Below are positions 37,936 through 46,682 of a stretch of 64,000 nt of DNA, one piece after another (positions within the stretch are counted from its first letter, which is position 1; every line of letters begins with the position of its first letter). This DNA is from Clostridium aestuarii. GTDB lineage: Bacteria; Bacillota; Clostridia; Clostridiales; Clostridiaceae. Location: assembly GCF_026735135.1 (NCBI RefSeq), contig NZ_JAPQER010000004.1, forward strand, positions 124,001 through 188,000, given 5' to 3'. Below the pieces are notes generated by a model. The model did no database searches. It saw nothing but the letters and a program-made list of their open reading frames with translations, and was not told where the DNA came from. The translations under genes were made by a program, and so were the position numbers.

Positions 37936-38697
37936 ATGATTTTTGATTCACATGCACATTATGATGATGAAAGTTTCAATGAAGATAGAGAACAGGTTAT
38001 AAAAGAACTTAAGAAAAATGGGATAGTGGGAGTTTTAAATTGTGGATCTTCACTTCAAGGAGCGAGAGATTCGGTAAAATTTGCAGAGAAAAATGATTTC
38101 TTCTATGCAGCAGTAGGAATACATCCTGAAAATGCATATGAATTTACTGATGAGGCTTTAAAGGAAATAGAAGAACTAGTTAAAAATGATAAGGTTAGAG
38201 CAGTAGGGGAAATTGGACTTGATTATTATTGGAAAGAAAATCCACCAAAGGAAGTTCAAAAAGCTGTATTTAGAAGGCAAATGAAACTTGCTAAAGAACT
38301 TGATTTACCAGTTGTTATACATGATAGAGAAGCACATGGAGAAACATTGGAAATAATGAAAGAATTTCCAGAGGTTAGTGGAGTAGTTCATTGCTTTTCA
38401 GGAAGTGTTGAGTTTGCGACAGAATGTTTGAAGCTAGGATATTATATAGGTATTACAGGAGTTATAACTTTCAAAAATTCTAAAAAAATAGTAGAAGTAG
38501 CAAAGGAAGTTCCCATAGATAGAATATTAGTAGAAACAGATTGTCCATATATGGCACCAACACCACATAGAGGAAAAAGAAATAGATCAGAATATATAAA
38601 ATATATAATACAAAGAATATCTGAAATAAAAGAAATTTCAGAGGAAGAAGTGGAGTGTAAAACTGTTCAAAATATTAAAAACTTGCTAAAAATATAG
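37936..38697 (+). CDS. tatD: TatD family metal-dependent hydrolase/DNase
   Basis: A 253-residue TIM-barrel hydrolase. FDSHAHYDD (metal ligands near residues 3-10), AVGEIGLDYYW, VIHDREAHGE, HCFSGS and LVETDCPYMAP occur in the expected order and hold the metal-binding His, Glu and Asp residues. TatD proteins are 3'-5' exonucleases acting in DNA/RNA turnover and repair. GGAGG precedes ATG 37936. The next genes (3D-domain protein, rnmV, ksgA) are the usual Firmicute neighbours. Confidence 0.95.
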   Translation: MIFDSHAHYDDESFNEDREQVIKELKKNGIVGVLNCGSSLQGARDSVKFAEKNDFFYAAVGIHPENAYEFTDEALKEIEELVKNDKVRAVGEIGLDYYWKENPPKEVQKAVFRRQMKLAKELDLPVVIHDREAHGETLEIMKEFPEVSGVVHCFSGSVEFATECLKLGYYIGITGVITFKNSKKIVEVAKEVPIDRILVETDCPYMAPTPHRGKRNRSEYIKYIIQRISEIKEISEEEVECKTVQNIKNLLKI

Positions 38698-39036
38698 TTA
38701 AGGTGTAAAATAACTATAAATCTATTTACAAAATAAGGAAAACGAATAACTTATTTTGTTATAGATGAATAAAATTTATATCTCCTGGTAAAAATACTAC
38801 ATAAGTTAAAATTTATAATCATAAAATATTTATTGTAAGTTTTATCTGATGTCTACTGTGTCGAATACTTTAGATATTGCCAGCAGTGGGTTAAGTAGTG
38901 GGATGACCTTAGATAAAGGCTTCTTAGCTTCAGTTGGAGTAAAAACTTTACCTGAAGATTAGAATGCTATTTATTCGAAGGATAATTATGCAAAATGTGC
39001 ATTTAATTTACACACTTAAAAAGGACAAAAGCGAGT
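38698..39036. other. Intergenic region between tatD and the 3D-domain gene
   Basis: This 340-base stretch has no ORF. It contains the possible structured RNA described at 38861-38978. GACAAAAG (39024-39031) is inverted as CTTTTGTC (39079-39086) on the far side of the downstream promoter and might be an operator pair. Confidence 0.5.
38861..38978 (+). ncRNA. Possible structured RNA (unassigned)
   Basis: The ends TCGAATA (38861-38867) and TATTCGA (38972-38978) are complementary. Inside are an arm TTCTTAGCTTCAG (38920-38932) against CTGAAGATTAGAA (about 38951-38963) with two mismatches, and a CCTT/AAGG hairpin (38907-38919). This G-rich stretch (for example CAGCAGTGGGTTAAGTAGTG) stands out from the AT-rich surroundings. 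I could not match it to a riboswitch or other RNA I know. The strand is assumed to follow the downstream gene. Confidence 0.4.
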
Positions 39037-39039
39037 AAT

Positions 39040-39068
39040 TTGACGAAAAAACTCATACAGTGTATAAT
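39040..39068 (+). promoter_or_regulatory. Promoter of the 3D-domain gene
   Basis: TTGACG at 39040-39045 and TATAAT at 39063-39068 are separated by 17 bases. The start codon is about 33 bases downstream. It lies after the possible RNA at 38861-38978, so that RNA would not be this gene's leader unless an earlier promoter is also used. Confidence 0.8.
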
Positions 39069-39100
39069 GATTGAGTCACTTTTGTCGAGGAGGTTTTTTT

Positions 39101-40138
39101 ATGTTTTTTAAAAGTAAAGACGACATAAATGACTACTTTTCGAACGGACCGAAAGTATTTTTCATAGCCATGCTGTTAGTTATGTGTATTATAACAGGTA
39201 TATATGGTATGGAAAAAAATATTAATATTGTTATTGATGGAAAGGAAATGTGTGTAATAACATACAGGAGTACAGTAAATGACATATTAAAAAATAGTAA
39301 TATAGCGTTAGGTCCCAAGGATGTAGTAGAGCCAAGCTTAAAGAGTAGGATAAAATCAGGAGATACGATAAAAATAGAGAAAGCTATTGATATTGAACTG
39401 CAAATGGATGGAAAAACACAGACAGTTGCAACTACTGCAGATAACGTTGGAGAAATGTTAAAAGCAGAAGGAATTACGTTAGGACAAGAAGACAGGGTAC
39501 AACCATTAAGAGAAGAAGAAATAAAAGATGGACTTAAAATAATGGTTACTAGAGTAAATACAACAATGGAAAAGAAAGTACAGTCTATTGAATTCTCTAC
39601 AGAGATAAAAAAAGATGGTAATTTAAACCAAGGTGTTAAAAAAATTATAAAAGAAGGAACAGAAGGACAAAAAGAGATTATAGAAAAAATAGTATATGAA
39701 AATGGAAAAGAAGTGACAAGAGAAGTAGTGGAAGAAAAAATAACAAAGCAGCCTACTAATAAAGTAGTTGCTATGGGAACCTTAAATACTTTAAATCTCT
39801 CTCGTGGTAGTATAAATTATACAAAGAAAATAAGAATGAGAGCTACTGCGTATACAGCTAGTTTTAAGGATACAGGTAAAAGACCTGGAGATAAATATTT
39901 TGCAATCACTGCTTCTGGTACTAAGGTTAAAAGAAATCCTAATGGTTACAGCACTGTTGCTGTTGATCCTAGAGTTATTCCACTTGGAACAAAAGTATAT
40001 GTTGAAGGTTATGGCTATGCGATTGCGGAGGATACAGGTGGAGCTATTAAAGGAAACCGAATAGATTTATATTTTAATACGGATAGAGACGTTGATAAAT
40101 TCGGAGTAAGATATTTAAATGTATATGTAACTAAGTAA
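39101..40138 (+). CDS. G5 and 3D domain cell-wall protein (YabE/RpfB-like)
   Basis: A 345-residue exported protein. A membrane/signal helix (about 18-38) is followed by two DUF348 repeats (about 42-85 and 98-140), a G5 domain (about 150-225) and a 3D domain (about 250-345) with RATAYTAS, TASGTKVKRNP, VAVDPRVIPLGTKVYVEGYG and AEDTGGAIKGNRIDLYF. The three conserved Asp give the domain its name and resemble the MltA lytic transglycosylase core. It is probably a muralytic enzyme for growth or germination. ATG 39101 has GAGGAGG upstream. There is no separate resuscitation-type lysozyme domain. Confidence 0.9.
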   Translation: MFFKSKDDINDYFSNGPKVFFIAMLLVMCIITGIYGMEKNINIVIDGKEMCVITYRSTVNDILKNSNIALGPKDVVEPSLKSRIKSGDTIKIEKAIDIELQMDGKTQTVATTADNVGEMLKAEGITLGQEDRVQPLREEEIKDGLKIMVTRVNTTMEKKVQSIEFSTEIKKDGNLNQGVKKIIKEGTEGQKEIIEKIVYENGKEVTREVVEEKITKQPTNKVVAMGTLNTLNLSRGSINYTKKIRMRATAYTASFKDTGKRPGDKYFAITASGTKVKRNPNGYSTVAVDPRVIPLGTKVYVEGYGYAIAEDTGGAIKGNRIDLYFNTDRDVDKFGVRYLNVYVTK

Positions 40139-40168
40139 AAGAGCGGTTAACGCTCTTATTTTTTTTGT
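40137..40168 (+). terminator. Terminator after the 3D-domain gene
   Basis: AGAGCG (40140-40145) pairs with CGCTCT (40151-40156), flanked by A and T runs. The short stem is extended by A-T pairs. Confidence 0.8.
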
Positions 40169-40228
40169 TTGAAGTACAAAAGTAATCTTGACAGGATAAC
40201 TTACTTAGTTAAAAATAGAAAGAGAATA

Positions 40229-40272
40229 TAAGAAAAGTGCGTAGCACTTTTCAGTTGAGAGTTGAAATAAAG
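40229..40272. repeat. Short hairpin repeat, copy D
   Basis: AAAAGTGC (40233-40240) and GCACTTTT (40244-40251) form a hairpin, followed by CAGTTGAGAGTTGA. The arrangement AAGAAAAGTGCG-hairpin-AGTTGA recurs at 63281-63312 and, with altered bases, at 56791-56824. It lies just before the rnmV ribosome binding site. Confidence 0.55.
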
Positions 40273-40296
40273 ATATTATTGGAGGCTTTTATTGAT

Positions 40297-40863
40297 ATGA
40301 TGATAAAAGAAGTTATTGTAGTAGAAGGAAGAGACGATATAACAGCTGTTAAGAGAGCAGTGGATGCTGAAATTATTGCTGTTGGAGGATTTGGAATTAA
40401 TAAAAAGGTAATAGATAGGATAAAAGAAGCTCAAAAAAGACAAGGAGTAATTGTTTTTACTGATCCTGATTTTGCAGGCGAAAAGATAAGAAGAATTATT
40501 TCTAAAAGAGTCAAGGGGATAAAACATGCGTATATAAGTAAGCAAGAAGGACTTAAGGATGATGATATAGGTGTTGAAAATGCTTCTCCAGAAACTATAA
40601 AAAAAGCATTAAAGAATGCCAAATGTGAAGTTAAAGAAAAAAGAAACGTATTCAATGTTCAGGATTTATATTTTTTTAAGCTTACAGTGAACGAAGAAGC
40701 TAAAATAAGAAGAGAAGCATTAGGAAAAGAATTAAGAATAGGTTATTGTAATTCTGCACAATTTATAACTAGACTAAATAATTATGGAATTAGTAAAGAA
40801 GAGTTTATGAAAGCGATCAATAAGGTCAATAAGGAGATAGAAGATGGAAAAACTGATAACTAA
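40297..40863 (+). CDS. rnmV: Ribonuclease M5
   Basis: A 188-residue Toprim nuclease that matures 5S rRNA. The Toprim motif VVEGRDD lies near residues 8-14 and [13 protein letters not shown] (acidic DxD-type) near 59-71, followed by a helical C-terminal domain. Length fits RnmV (about 185). ATG 40297 is preferred (GGAGG 11 bases upstream); longer in-frame starts have no ribosome binding site. It overlaps ksgA by 20 bases, the usual Firmicute order. Confidence 0.95.
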   Translation: MMIKEVIVVEGRDDITAVKRAVDAEIIAVGGFGINKKVIDRIKEAQKRQGVIVFTDPDFAGEKIRRIISKRVKGIKHAYISKQEGLKDDDIGVENASPETIKKALKNAKCEVKEKRNVFNVQDLYFFKLTVNEEAKIRREALGKELRIGYCNSAQFITRLNNYGISKEEFMKAINKVNKEIEDGKTDN

Positions 40864-41683
40864 AGAACTTGTAAAAAAATATAATTTTAAATTCAATAAA
40901 AACTTAGGTCAAAATTTTTTAATAGATAATAATGTGTTAGATAATATAATTGAAGGTTCAGAAGTTTCAAAGGATGACTTTGTAATAGAAATTGGACCAG
41001 GGGTAGGTACGCTTACAAGGGAATTATTAAATAAAGCGAAAAAAGTATGTGCTGTTGAATTAGATTCAGAACTTATACCTATTCTGCAAAATGAATTAAA
41101 GGAATTTGATAATTTTCAGCTTATACATAAAGATGCTTTAAAAATTGATTTTAATGAAATAATTGGAGATGAAAAACATATTAAAGTAATAGCAAATTTA
41201 CCTTATTATGTTACTACTCCAATAATTGCAAAAATACTTAATGAAGGTTATAATTTTGATTCTTTAACAATAATGATTCAAAAGGAAGTTGCAGAAAGAA
41301 TAGATTCAGAACCTGACTGTAAAGAATATGGTGCGCTTTCTGTACTTGTACAATACTATTGTGACACCAAAATAATAATGAATGTTCCACCTTCTGCATT
41401 TATACCTCAACCTAAGGTTAATTCTATAGTTATAAGACTAGATAAACTAGATAAACCTAGAGTTGAAGTAAAGGATAAACAATTATTTTTTAAGATAGTA
41501 AGACAGTCTTTTAATATGAGAAGGAAAACTTTAAGAAATGCAATAAAAAGTTTGAAAGTTATGGATTTGGAAACAATGGAAAAAGCTTTTAATGATGCTG
41601 GCATAGATCCTAGAAGAAGAGGGGAAACTTTATCACTTCAGGAATTTGCAAATTTAACAGATAGTATTTATAAGTTTATATAG
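40844..41683 (+). CDS. rsmA: 16S rRNA (adenine1518-N6/adenine1519-N6) dimethyltransferase
   Basis: KsgA/RsmA dimethylates two adjacent adenines near the 3' end of 16S rRNA. The 279 residues hold NLGQNFLID, the SAM site [14 protein letters not shown] (about 47-60), [10 protein letters not shown] (catalytic NLPY, about 118-127) and the C-terminal [23 protein letters not shown] precedes ATG 40844 within rnmV. Loss often gives kasugamycin resistance in other bacteria. Confidence 0.97.
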   Translation: MEKLITKELVKKYNFKFNKNLGQNFLIDNNVLDNIIEGSEVSKDDFVIEIGPGVGTLTRELLNKAKKVCAVELDSELIPILQNELKEFDNFQLIHKDALKIDFNEIIGDEKHIKVIANLPYYVTTPIIAKILNEGYNFDSLTIMIQKEVAERIDSEPDCKEYGALSVLVQYYCDTKIIMNVPPSAFIPQPKVNSIVIRLDKLDKPRVEVKDKQLFFKIVRQSFNMRRKTLRNAIKSLKVMDLETMEKAFNDAGIDPRRRGETLSLQEFANLTDSIYKFI

Positions 41684-41688
41684 GAATT

Positions 41689-41730
41689 AGCCTATGTCTT
41701 TGAATTTTTAAAGACATAGGCTTTAATTAT
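41689..41730 (+). terminator. Terminator after rsmA
   Basis: AGCCTATGTCTTT (41689-41701) pairs perfectly with 41710-41722; the following bases are T-rich. Confidence 0.85.
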
Positions 41731-41860
41731 TTAGTGTATTTATATATATATAAATTTTATAATTATTGACTTTAAATTTATATCTGTAAAAAAATAGGTC
41801 ATTTTTCGAAAATATAGCATATATTAGAATGAGGAATAAGTTTACTTGGAGGGAGAAATA

Positions 41861-43267
41861 GTGGCATCTAAAAGAGACTATAGTAGGTACTTTATTATAT
41901 TACAAGAAGATGAAAAAGGATATTCAATAGATAGTAATAGGTTTCCAACAGGATATGCGAAAATTGAAAAGAAAAGTAACAAATGTAAGGTGTCTTATTA
42001 TGTTCAAAACTTGAAAAAAGATAAGGAACCTTACTATATGGTATTAATATGCAGTAAGAAGAGCGAAAAGAAATTAATAAAATTAGGAGAAATGAATATA
42101 GACGAATATGGAAGGACAGAAATATCATATGAATATCAAATAAACAATATAGCTAATATTGGTATATCTGTTGATAAAATAAAAGGGGCTTGTGTTGTTA
42201 AAGTTAAAGAATCAACTGTGCATTCTGTATTAGTTGGGTTTGTAAGTGGAGTTAAAATTGATAATTGGGCAAAATATCCATTAATTGAAGGTAAGCAGCA
42301 GAGAAATACAGATGAAAATGAAGAAGTAGATGAAAAGAAAGAATCTATTGTAAATACAAGTAAACTTAAAGTTGAAAAAGATGAAGAAGTTAAAAACAGA
42401 GAAAACATAAAATCTAAAGTTAGAGATGATATAAAAATTCAGAAGGATTACAACATAGAAAATAATAATATAGTAAAAGATAAAGAAACAAAAATAGAAG
42501 AAATTAAAAATAAAGATGATATAAAAAATAAAACGAGAGAAAGTGAAACAAATAATAGTAAAAACGTAAAAAATAGTAATAATAATGATGTAAAAAATAG
42601 TAATGATAATGATGTAAAAAATAGTAATGATAATGATGTAAATGGTAAAAAAGAAGAAAATAGAATATTTGAAGAATATGAAAAGAACATAGAAGAGATT
42701 AAGAACATAAATAATGAAGCTGAATCCTTGGATAATACAAATCATATTTTAGAGGATGATACTTTTGTATCTGACACGGATAATGAATCTTATAATAGAA
42801 GTGTGGATTATACTCCAATAAATAGAAATTATCCAACAGGAACAGAAGGAAAGTTCTTCAAAAAAATAGCAGAAGGACTTGAAGAAGTTGAAGATATATG
42901 TCCTGAAGTAGGAAGTTGCAAATGGTATAAAGTACATCTAAGAGATTTACAAAATATGAACTGTGTTTCAGATAAGAATAAGTATACAATAATTTATTAT
43001 CCTATGGCATGCTATTATCCATATATTATGAGACATGGACATTATATTGTAGGTTATAAATATGATACTGATGGAAAAATGAAGTATTTAGTATACGGAG
43101 TACCTGGAACAAAATCTATTGAGGATCAACCATTTAGGGGTATGACAGGATTTGTAACATGGGCTTGTGCAGAAGAAGAGGATGATGAAAAAAATAGTTT
43201 AGGATATTGGTTAATGTTTTATGACTTCAAAAACTCAAGGATTATGATTCCGATAAAGAAAAACTAA
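41861..43267 (+). CDS. Clostridium-type protein of unknown function with asparagine-rich repeat linker
   Basis: A 468-residue protein with three parts. The N-terminal domain (about 1-145) starts MASKRDYSRYFIIL and looks globular. The linker (about 150-330) is rich in Lys, Glu, Asn and Asp and includes three 8-residue repeats of the form VKNSNDND (DNA period 24 bases, 42566-42637). The C-terminal domain (about 335-468) is rich in Trp, Tyr and Cys, for example GSCKWYKVHLRDLQ and MRHGHYIVGYKYD. I do not recognise either domain and see no membrane helix. GTG 41861 is used because GGAGGG lies seven bases upstream; TTG 41846 falls inside that site. A spore or envelope role is possible but unsupported. 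Confidence 0.75.
   Translation: MASKRDYSRYFIILQEDEKGYSIDSNRFPTGYAKIEKKSNKCKVSYYVQNLKKDKEPYYMVLICSKKSEKKLIKLGEMNIDEYGRTEISYEYQINNIANIGISVDKIKGACVVKVKESTVHSVLVGFVSGVKIDNWAKYPLIEGKQQRNTDENEEVDEKKESIVNTSKLKVEKDEEVKNRENIKSKVRDDIKIQKDYNIENNNIVKDKETKIEEIKNKDDIKNKTRESETNNSKNVKNSNNNDVKNSNDNDVKNSNDNDVNGKKEENRIFEEYEKNIEEIKNINNEAESLDNTNHILEDDTFVSDTDNESYNRSVDYTPINRNYPTGTEGKFFKKIAEGLEEVEDICPEVGSCKWYKVHLRDLQNMNCVSDKNKYTIIYYPMACYYPYIMRHGHYIVGYKYDTDGKMKYLVYGVPGTKSIEDQPFRGMTGFVTWACAEEEDDEKNSLGYWLMFYDFKNSRIMIPIKKN
42566..42637 (+). repeat. Three 24-bp coding tandem repeats
   Basis: Units begin GTAAAAAATAGTAAT and end AATGAT; the first differs by one base from the other two. They code for the VKNSNNND/VKNSNDND linker repeats and could vary in copy number between strains. 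Confidence 0.85.
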
Positions 43268-43292
43268 CTGCTATTCTAGCAGTTAGTTTTAA
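43261..43292 (+). terminator. Terminator overlapping the stop of the repeat-linker gene
   Basis: AAACTAACTGCT (43261-43272) pairs perfectly with 43278-43289; the stop codon lies in the left arm, and the tail is TTTTAATATTTTT. Confidence 0.85.
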
Positions 43293-43343
43293 TATTTTTG
43301 ATTTATGTTCATATAGTATCATAAAAGAATATGGAGGGGATTT

Positions 43344-43925
43344 ATGAATATTGTAATAATAAATAAAAGAAAACTCCAAGTTATTTTTATAGTTTTTGTA
43401 TTAATGATAGTGCTATTTGGAATAGGACAAACATTAAAAGATCATTTAAAATCTGTGAGTTTTGTTCAAAACAATGTAAAAGCTTTAACTGAATACGAAG
43501 CTTTAGATGGAGTACTAAAATATAAGATGCCATCTGAATGGGTTACAAAACAGCAAAAATTTCCTGGAAAGGAAATAATATATCATAATGATTTTCAATC
43601 TGAAGATTTAGTCATAAATGGTTTTGTTCAAATTTGGAATTTTAATAGAGATTTAAAAGAGTTTTTAGTAAATAGTAAAGAAGTATCACAAAAACAAAAT
43701 AAAATCAAAGATTATAAGATGAATAATATTAAAATTAATAACAAAGATGGGTATTTAGTTAAATATGTTATTACTTCAAACAAAGTAGATTATACAAGCT
43801 ATGAATATTTTATAAAAAATAATGGTCAATTTATTAGATTTTCCTTTTTTGTTAAAAGTAAAAATTTTAAAGAGAATATGACAGCTATGTTTGAAAGTAT
43901 AGTTAAAACAATAACTTTAAATTAA
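43344..43925 (+). CDS. Membrane-anchored hypothetical protein
   Basis: A 193-residue protein with an N-terminal transmembrane helix (about 10-30) and an outward globular domain (about 50-190). The segment GVLKYKMPSEWVTKQQKFPG followed by EYFIKNNGQFIRFSFFV and a C-terminal SIVKTITLN looks like the PsbP-type beta-sandwich seen in small Firmicute envelope proteins. That is only a resemblance. GGAGGGG precedes ATG 43344. It has its own terminator just before lgt. Confidence 0.65.
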   Translation: MNIVIINKRKLQVIFIVFVLMIVLFGIGQTLKDHLKSVSFVQNNVKALTEYEALDGVLKYKMPSEWVTKQQKFPGKEIIYHNDFQSEDLVINGFVQIWNFNRDLKEFLVNSKEVSQKQNKIKDYKMNNIKINNKDGYLVKYVITSNKVDYTSYEYFIKNNGQFIRFSFFVKSKNFKENMTAMFESIVKTITLN

Positions 43926-44000
43926 AGATTTAAAGTATGTTGTTTGTATATATTGATTTAGGTCTTTTAAAGTATTATAATTTTATACAGAGTATATAAA

Positions 44001-44025
44001 AAAGAAGCCTAGTGCTTCTTTTTTT
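44001..44025 (+). terminator. Terminator before lgt
   Basis: AAAGAAGC (44001-44008) pairs with GCTTCTTT (44014-44021), followed by Ts. It ends only three bases before the lgt ribosome binding site, so lgt expression may depend on read-through or on a promoter within 43926-44000. Confidence 0.75.
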
Positions 44026-44040
44026 ATGGAGGTAAAATAT

Positions 44041-44793
44041 ATGAAACCTGTTCTGTTTGAATTATTTGGAATGAAAATTTATGGGTATGGGACAATGATA
44101 GCTATTGGTATTATATGTGCTTTTCTACTTTTGAATGCTAGAAGTAAAAAAAGAGGATATGATGATGAAAGCATATTAAATATGACAGTGATTACAATAA
44201 TATCCGGAATTTTAGGAGCAAAACTTTTATACATAATAACGGATATAAAAATCATAATAAAGAATCCTTTAATATTGAAGGATTTTGGAAGTGGATTTGT
44301 AATATACGGCGGTATAATAGGTGGAATCTTAGCAGTCATTACGTATTGTAGGATAAAAAGATGGAATGTGTTAAGGGTATTTGACTTAGCAATACCAAGT
44401 GTACCTCTTGCACAAGGCTTTGGAAGAATAGGATGCTTTTTAGCAGGATGTTGTTATGGAAAAGAAACTACACTGCCTATTGGAGTTGAATTTACCAATT
44501 CATTATTTGCTCCTTGTGGAGTAAAGTTGCACCCAACTCAACTGTATTCATCTGTGTTTGATTTTGGTTTAGCATTATTTTTATTATGGTATGGTAAAAA
44601 GGAAAAAGAAGATGGAAAGCTCTTTTCTATGTATATTATAATTTATAGTATAGGAAGATTTTTAGTAGAAGTTTTTAGAAATGATCCTAGAGGAAATGTA
44701 GGAATATTTTCGACATCTCAATTTATTGCTATATTTACATTAGTTATTGGAATCATGCTTTATAATATAAGAAAGTTTAAGAGTGTAAAATAA
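44041..44793 (+). CDS. lgt: Prolipoprotein diacylglyceryl transferase
   Basis: Lgt moves diacylglycerol from phosphatidylglycerol to the lipobox cysteine of prolipoproteins, in the cytoplasmic membrane. The 250 residues have about seven membrane helices and the signature GRIGCFLAGCCYG (about 133-145). IYGGIIGG and the conserved RNDPRGNVG near the C-terminus are present. ATG 44041 has GGAGG eight bases upstream. A lipoprotein gene follows 42 bases later, a fitting neighbour for this enzyme. Confidence 0.95.
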   Translation: MKPVLFELFGMKIYGYGTMIAIGIICAFLLLNARSKKRGYDDESILNMTVITIISGILGAKLLYIITDIKIIIKNPLILKDFGSGFVIYGGIIGGILAVITYCRIKRWNVLRVFDLAIPSVPLAQGFGRIGCFLAGCCYGKETTLPIGVEFTNSLFAPCGVKLHPTQLYSSVFDFGLALFLLWYGKKEKEDGKLFSMYIIIYSIGRFLVEVFRNDPRGNVGIFSTSQFIAIFTLVIGIMLYNIRKFKSVK

Positions 44794-44835
44794 AAAAGGT
44801 GTTCAATAAGAGTTATAAGCCTAGGGGGTAAGGGC

Positions 44836-45666
44836 GTGAGTAAAAAATTTAAAATATTATTTATAGTATTTATGTTTATATTTAGTAATTTATTAACTGG
44901 ATGTAGTAAATTAGATAATATTAAAGTGAAACTAGGTATGAAAAACAAAGATTTTGAGTACATAAAAGAAGGAAAGATAAATAAGGTAATTATACAAAAT
45001 GTAAGAGATAAAGGATTTACATTTATAGTTACAGATAAAAGTTCAATTAAGGAGTTATATGATATTTTATCAGAAGCTAAAGAGGTTGAAAATAAAATTA
45101 CATTAGAATCAGATTACGTTTTAGAATTTCAAGAGAGTCATCATGAAGTCCATAAATTTAATTATATTGCAGGGCTTGATAAAACTGATGCTGGAAATCT
45201 TTATGGTGATGATAAAATATATATTGTTTCTAAAAGACTTGATGATGATATTATGAAGAATTTTTGGAATATAAGAAGACCTAAGGAATTTAAAGATGTT
45301 TATTATAAATCTATTATTATGGCACTAAAAGAATATAGAAAAAGCTTAAACGGAAATGAAAAAATAGGTATAGATATGGACGACCAATATGCGTCAAAAT
45401 TTATTTTAACTATGGATTTAGAAGAATTTAAAGAAGGTTTAAGTAGTAATGAAGAAATAATAAGGGATGATAATACAAATAAATATGATGTTATTATGAA
45501 TATAACTACTGAAGGATATAAGTCAGAGATTTATAAATGTATAATTACTTTTTACTATAAGCAAGACAAAAAAGAGACAAAGTATTATTTTACTAATAAA
45601 TATGATGAAGATATAGGGGCATGGCAGTTTACATTAAGTGTAGATAAAAAACCGGAAAATTTTTAA
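44836..45666 (+). CDS. Lipoprotein of unknown function
   Basis: A 276-residue lipoprotein. The signal helix (about 6-20) ends with LLTGC, so Cys23 should carry the lipid. The mature part shows no known motif; it alternates charged helices and strand-like stretches, for example IIQNVRDKGFTFIVTDKSS near the start and IGAWQFTLSVDKKPENF at the end. GTG 44836 has GGGGG/AAGGGC upstream. It lies just after lgt and is probably in its operon. Confidence 0.75.
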   Translation: MSKKFKILFIVFMFIFSNLLTGCSKLDNIKVKLGMKNKDFEYIKEGKINKVIIQNVRDKGFTFIVTDKSSIKELYDILSEAKEVENKITLESDYVLEFQESHHEVHKFNYIAGLDKTDAGNLYGDDKIYIVSKRLDDDIMKNFWNIRRPKEFKDVYYKSIIMALKEYRKSLNGNEKIGIDMDDQYASKFILTMDLEEFKEGLSSNEEIIRDDNTNKYDVIMNITTEGYKSEIYKCIITFYYKQDKKETKYYFTNKYDEDIGAWQFTLSVDKKPENF

Positions 45667-45681
45667 AATTGTTTTTGGCAT

Positions 45682-45709
45682 TTGATAAAAATAATTATAG
45701 TGATATAAT
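45682..45709 (+). promoter_or_regulatory. Promoter of the Mrp gene
   Basis: TTGATA at 45682-45687 and TATAAT at 45704-45709 with a 16-base spacer and an extended TGA before the -10. Confidence 0.7.
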
Positions 45710-45751
45710 GTTAAGGGTGTAATATGAATTTTGGATTTAGGAGGAATTAAA

Positions 45752-46594
45752 ATGAGTAATTGTGATACTTGCCCAAGTAATGGAACATGTAACGAACAAA
45801 ACTGTTCAAAAGCGTTCCCTAAATATGGGAATATAAATAAAATTATAGGTGTTATAAGCGGAAAAGGTGGAGTTGGTAAATCAACAGTTACAGGTATACT
45901 TGCTGCTCAACTTGCTAAAGCTGGATATAAAGTTGGAGTTTTAGATGGAGATATAACAGGTCCTTCAATGCCTAGAGTTCTAGGAATAAATGAAAAAAGA
46001 GCTCAGATTCTTAAAATGGAAGATAATGAAGAACAAGTAAAATTTATTCCTGTTGAAACTGAAGGCGGAATAAAGGTAATTTCATTGAATTTATTAACTG
46101 AACAGGAAGAACAACCAGTTATATGGAGAGGTCCTTTGATTACAGGAGTCTTAAATCAGATGTATGCTGATACTGAATGGGGAGAATTAGATTATCTTTT
46201 AATAGATATGCCTCCAGGAACAGGAGACGTTGCATTAACAATAATGCAGACTGTACCATTAACAGGAATGGTCGTAGTTTCTACTCCTCAAGATATGGTT
46301 TCAATGATAGTTAAAAAAGTAGTTATTATGATAGAAAAAATGAATGTTAATTTATTAGGTGTAGTAGAAAACATGTCTTATGTAAAATGTGAAAAATGTG
46401 GTGATAAACTAAGAATATTTAGTAAGAAATCCGGTAAGGAACATGCAGAATACTTAGGAATACCACTACTTGCAGAAATGCCTATAAATTTAGATATGGT
46501 TGAAAGTTTAGAAAACGGTAAAATGGAAAGCTTTATAAAAGAATCAAAGGAATATGAAGAATTATTAAATAATTTTATTAATACATTACAATAA
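45752..46594 (+). CDS. Mrp/NBP35 family P-loop ATPase (iron-sulfur carrier)
   Basis: A 280-residue ATPase of the ApbC/Nbp35 group, which carries or delivers Fe-S clusters to target proteins. The N-terminus has CDTCPSNGTCNEQNC, a cysteine cluster like the ferredoxin-type motif of NBP35. SGKGGVGKST (about 37-46) is the deviant Walker A. MPPGTGDVAL and the C-terminal pair VKCEKCGDK (CxxC) complete the family pattern. ATG 45752 follows TAGGAGG at good spacing. A terminator follows, so it is probably monocistronic. Confidence 0.93.
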   Translation: MSNCDTCPSNGTCNEQNCSKAFPKYGNINKIIGVISGKGGVGKSTVTGILAAQLAKAGYKVGVLDGDITGPSMPRVLGINEKRAQILKMEDNEEQVKFIPVETEGGIKVISLNLLTEQEEQPVIWRGPLITGVLNQMYADTEWGELDYLLIDMPPGTGDVALTIMQTVPLTGMVVVSTPQDMVSMIVKKVVIMIEKMNVNLLGVVENMSYVKCEKCGDKLRIFSKKSGKEHAEYLGIPLLAEMPINLDMVESLENGKMESFIKESKEYEELLNNFINTLQ

Positions 46595-46600
46595 CATATA

Positions 46601-46640
46601 AAAAATCGCTTTTTAAATTCAAGAAGCGATTTTTTAATGC
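46601..46640 (+). terminator. Terminator after the Mrp gene
   Basis: AAAAATCGCTT (46601-46611) pairs with 46624-46634, and the stem ends in Ts. Confidence 0.85.
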
Positions 46641-46682
46641 ATATATTTTAAACTAATATTATTAGAAGGCAAGGTGGGATTT

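Noticed and set aside
42566..42637. Direct repeats that could suggest a CRISPR array
   Set aside because: They are contiguous in-frame coding repeats without spacers, and no cas genes are near.
42281..42745. A 154-codon minus-strand frame opposite the asparagine/lysine-rich linker
   Set aside because: The translation is almost only Phe, Ile and Tyr, as expected for the reverse of AAT/AAA-rich coding sequence.
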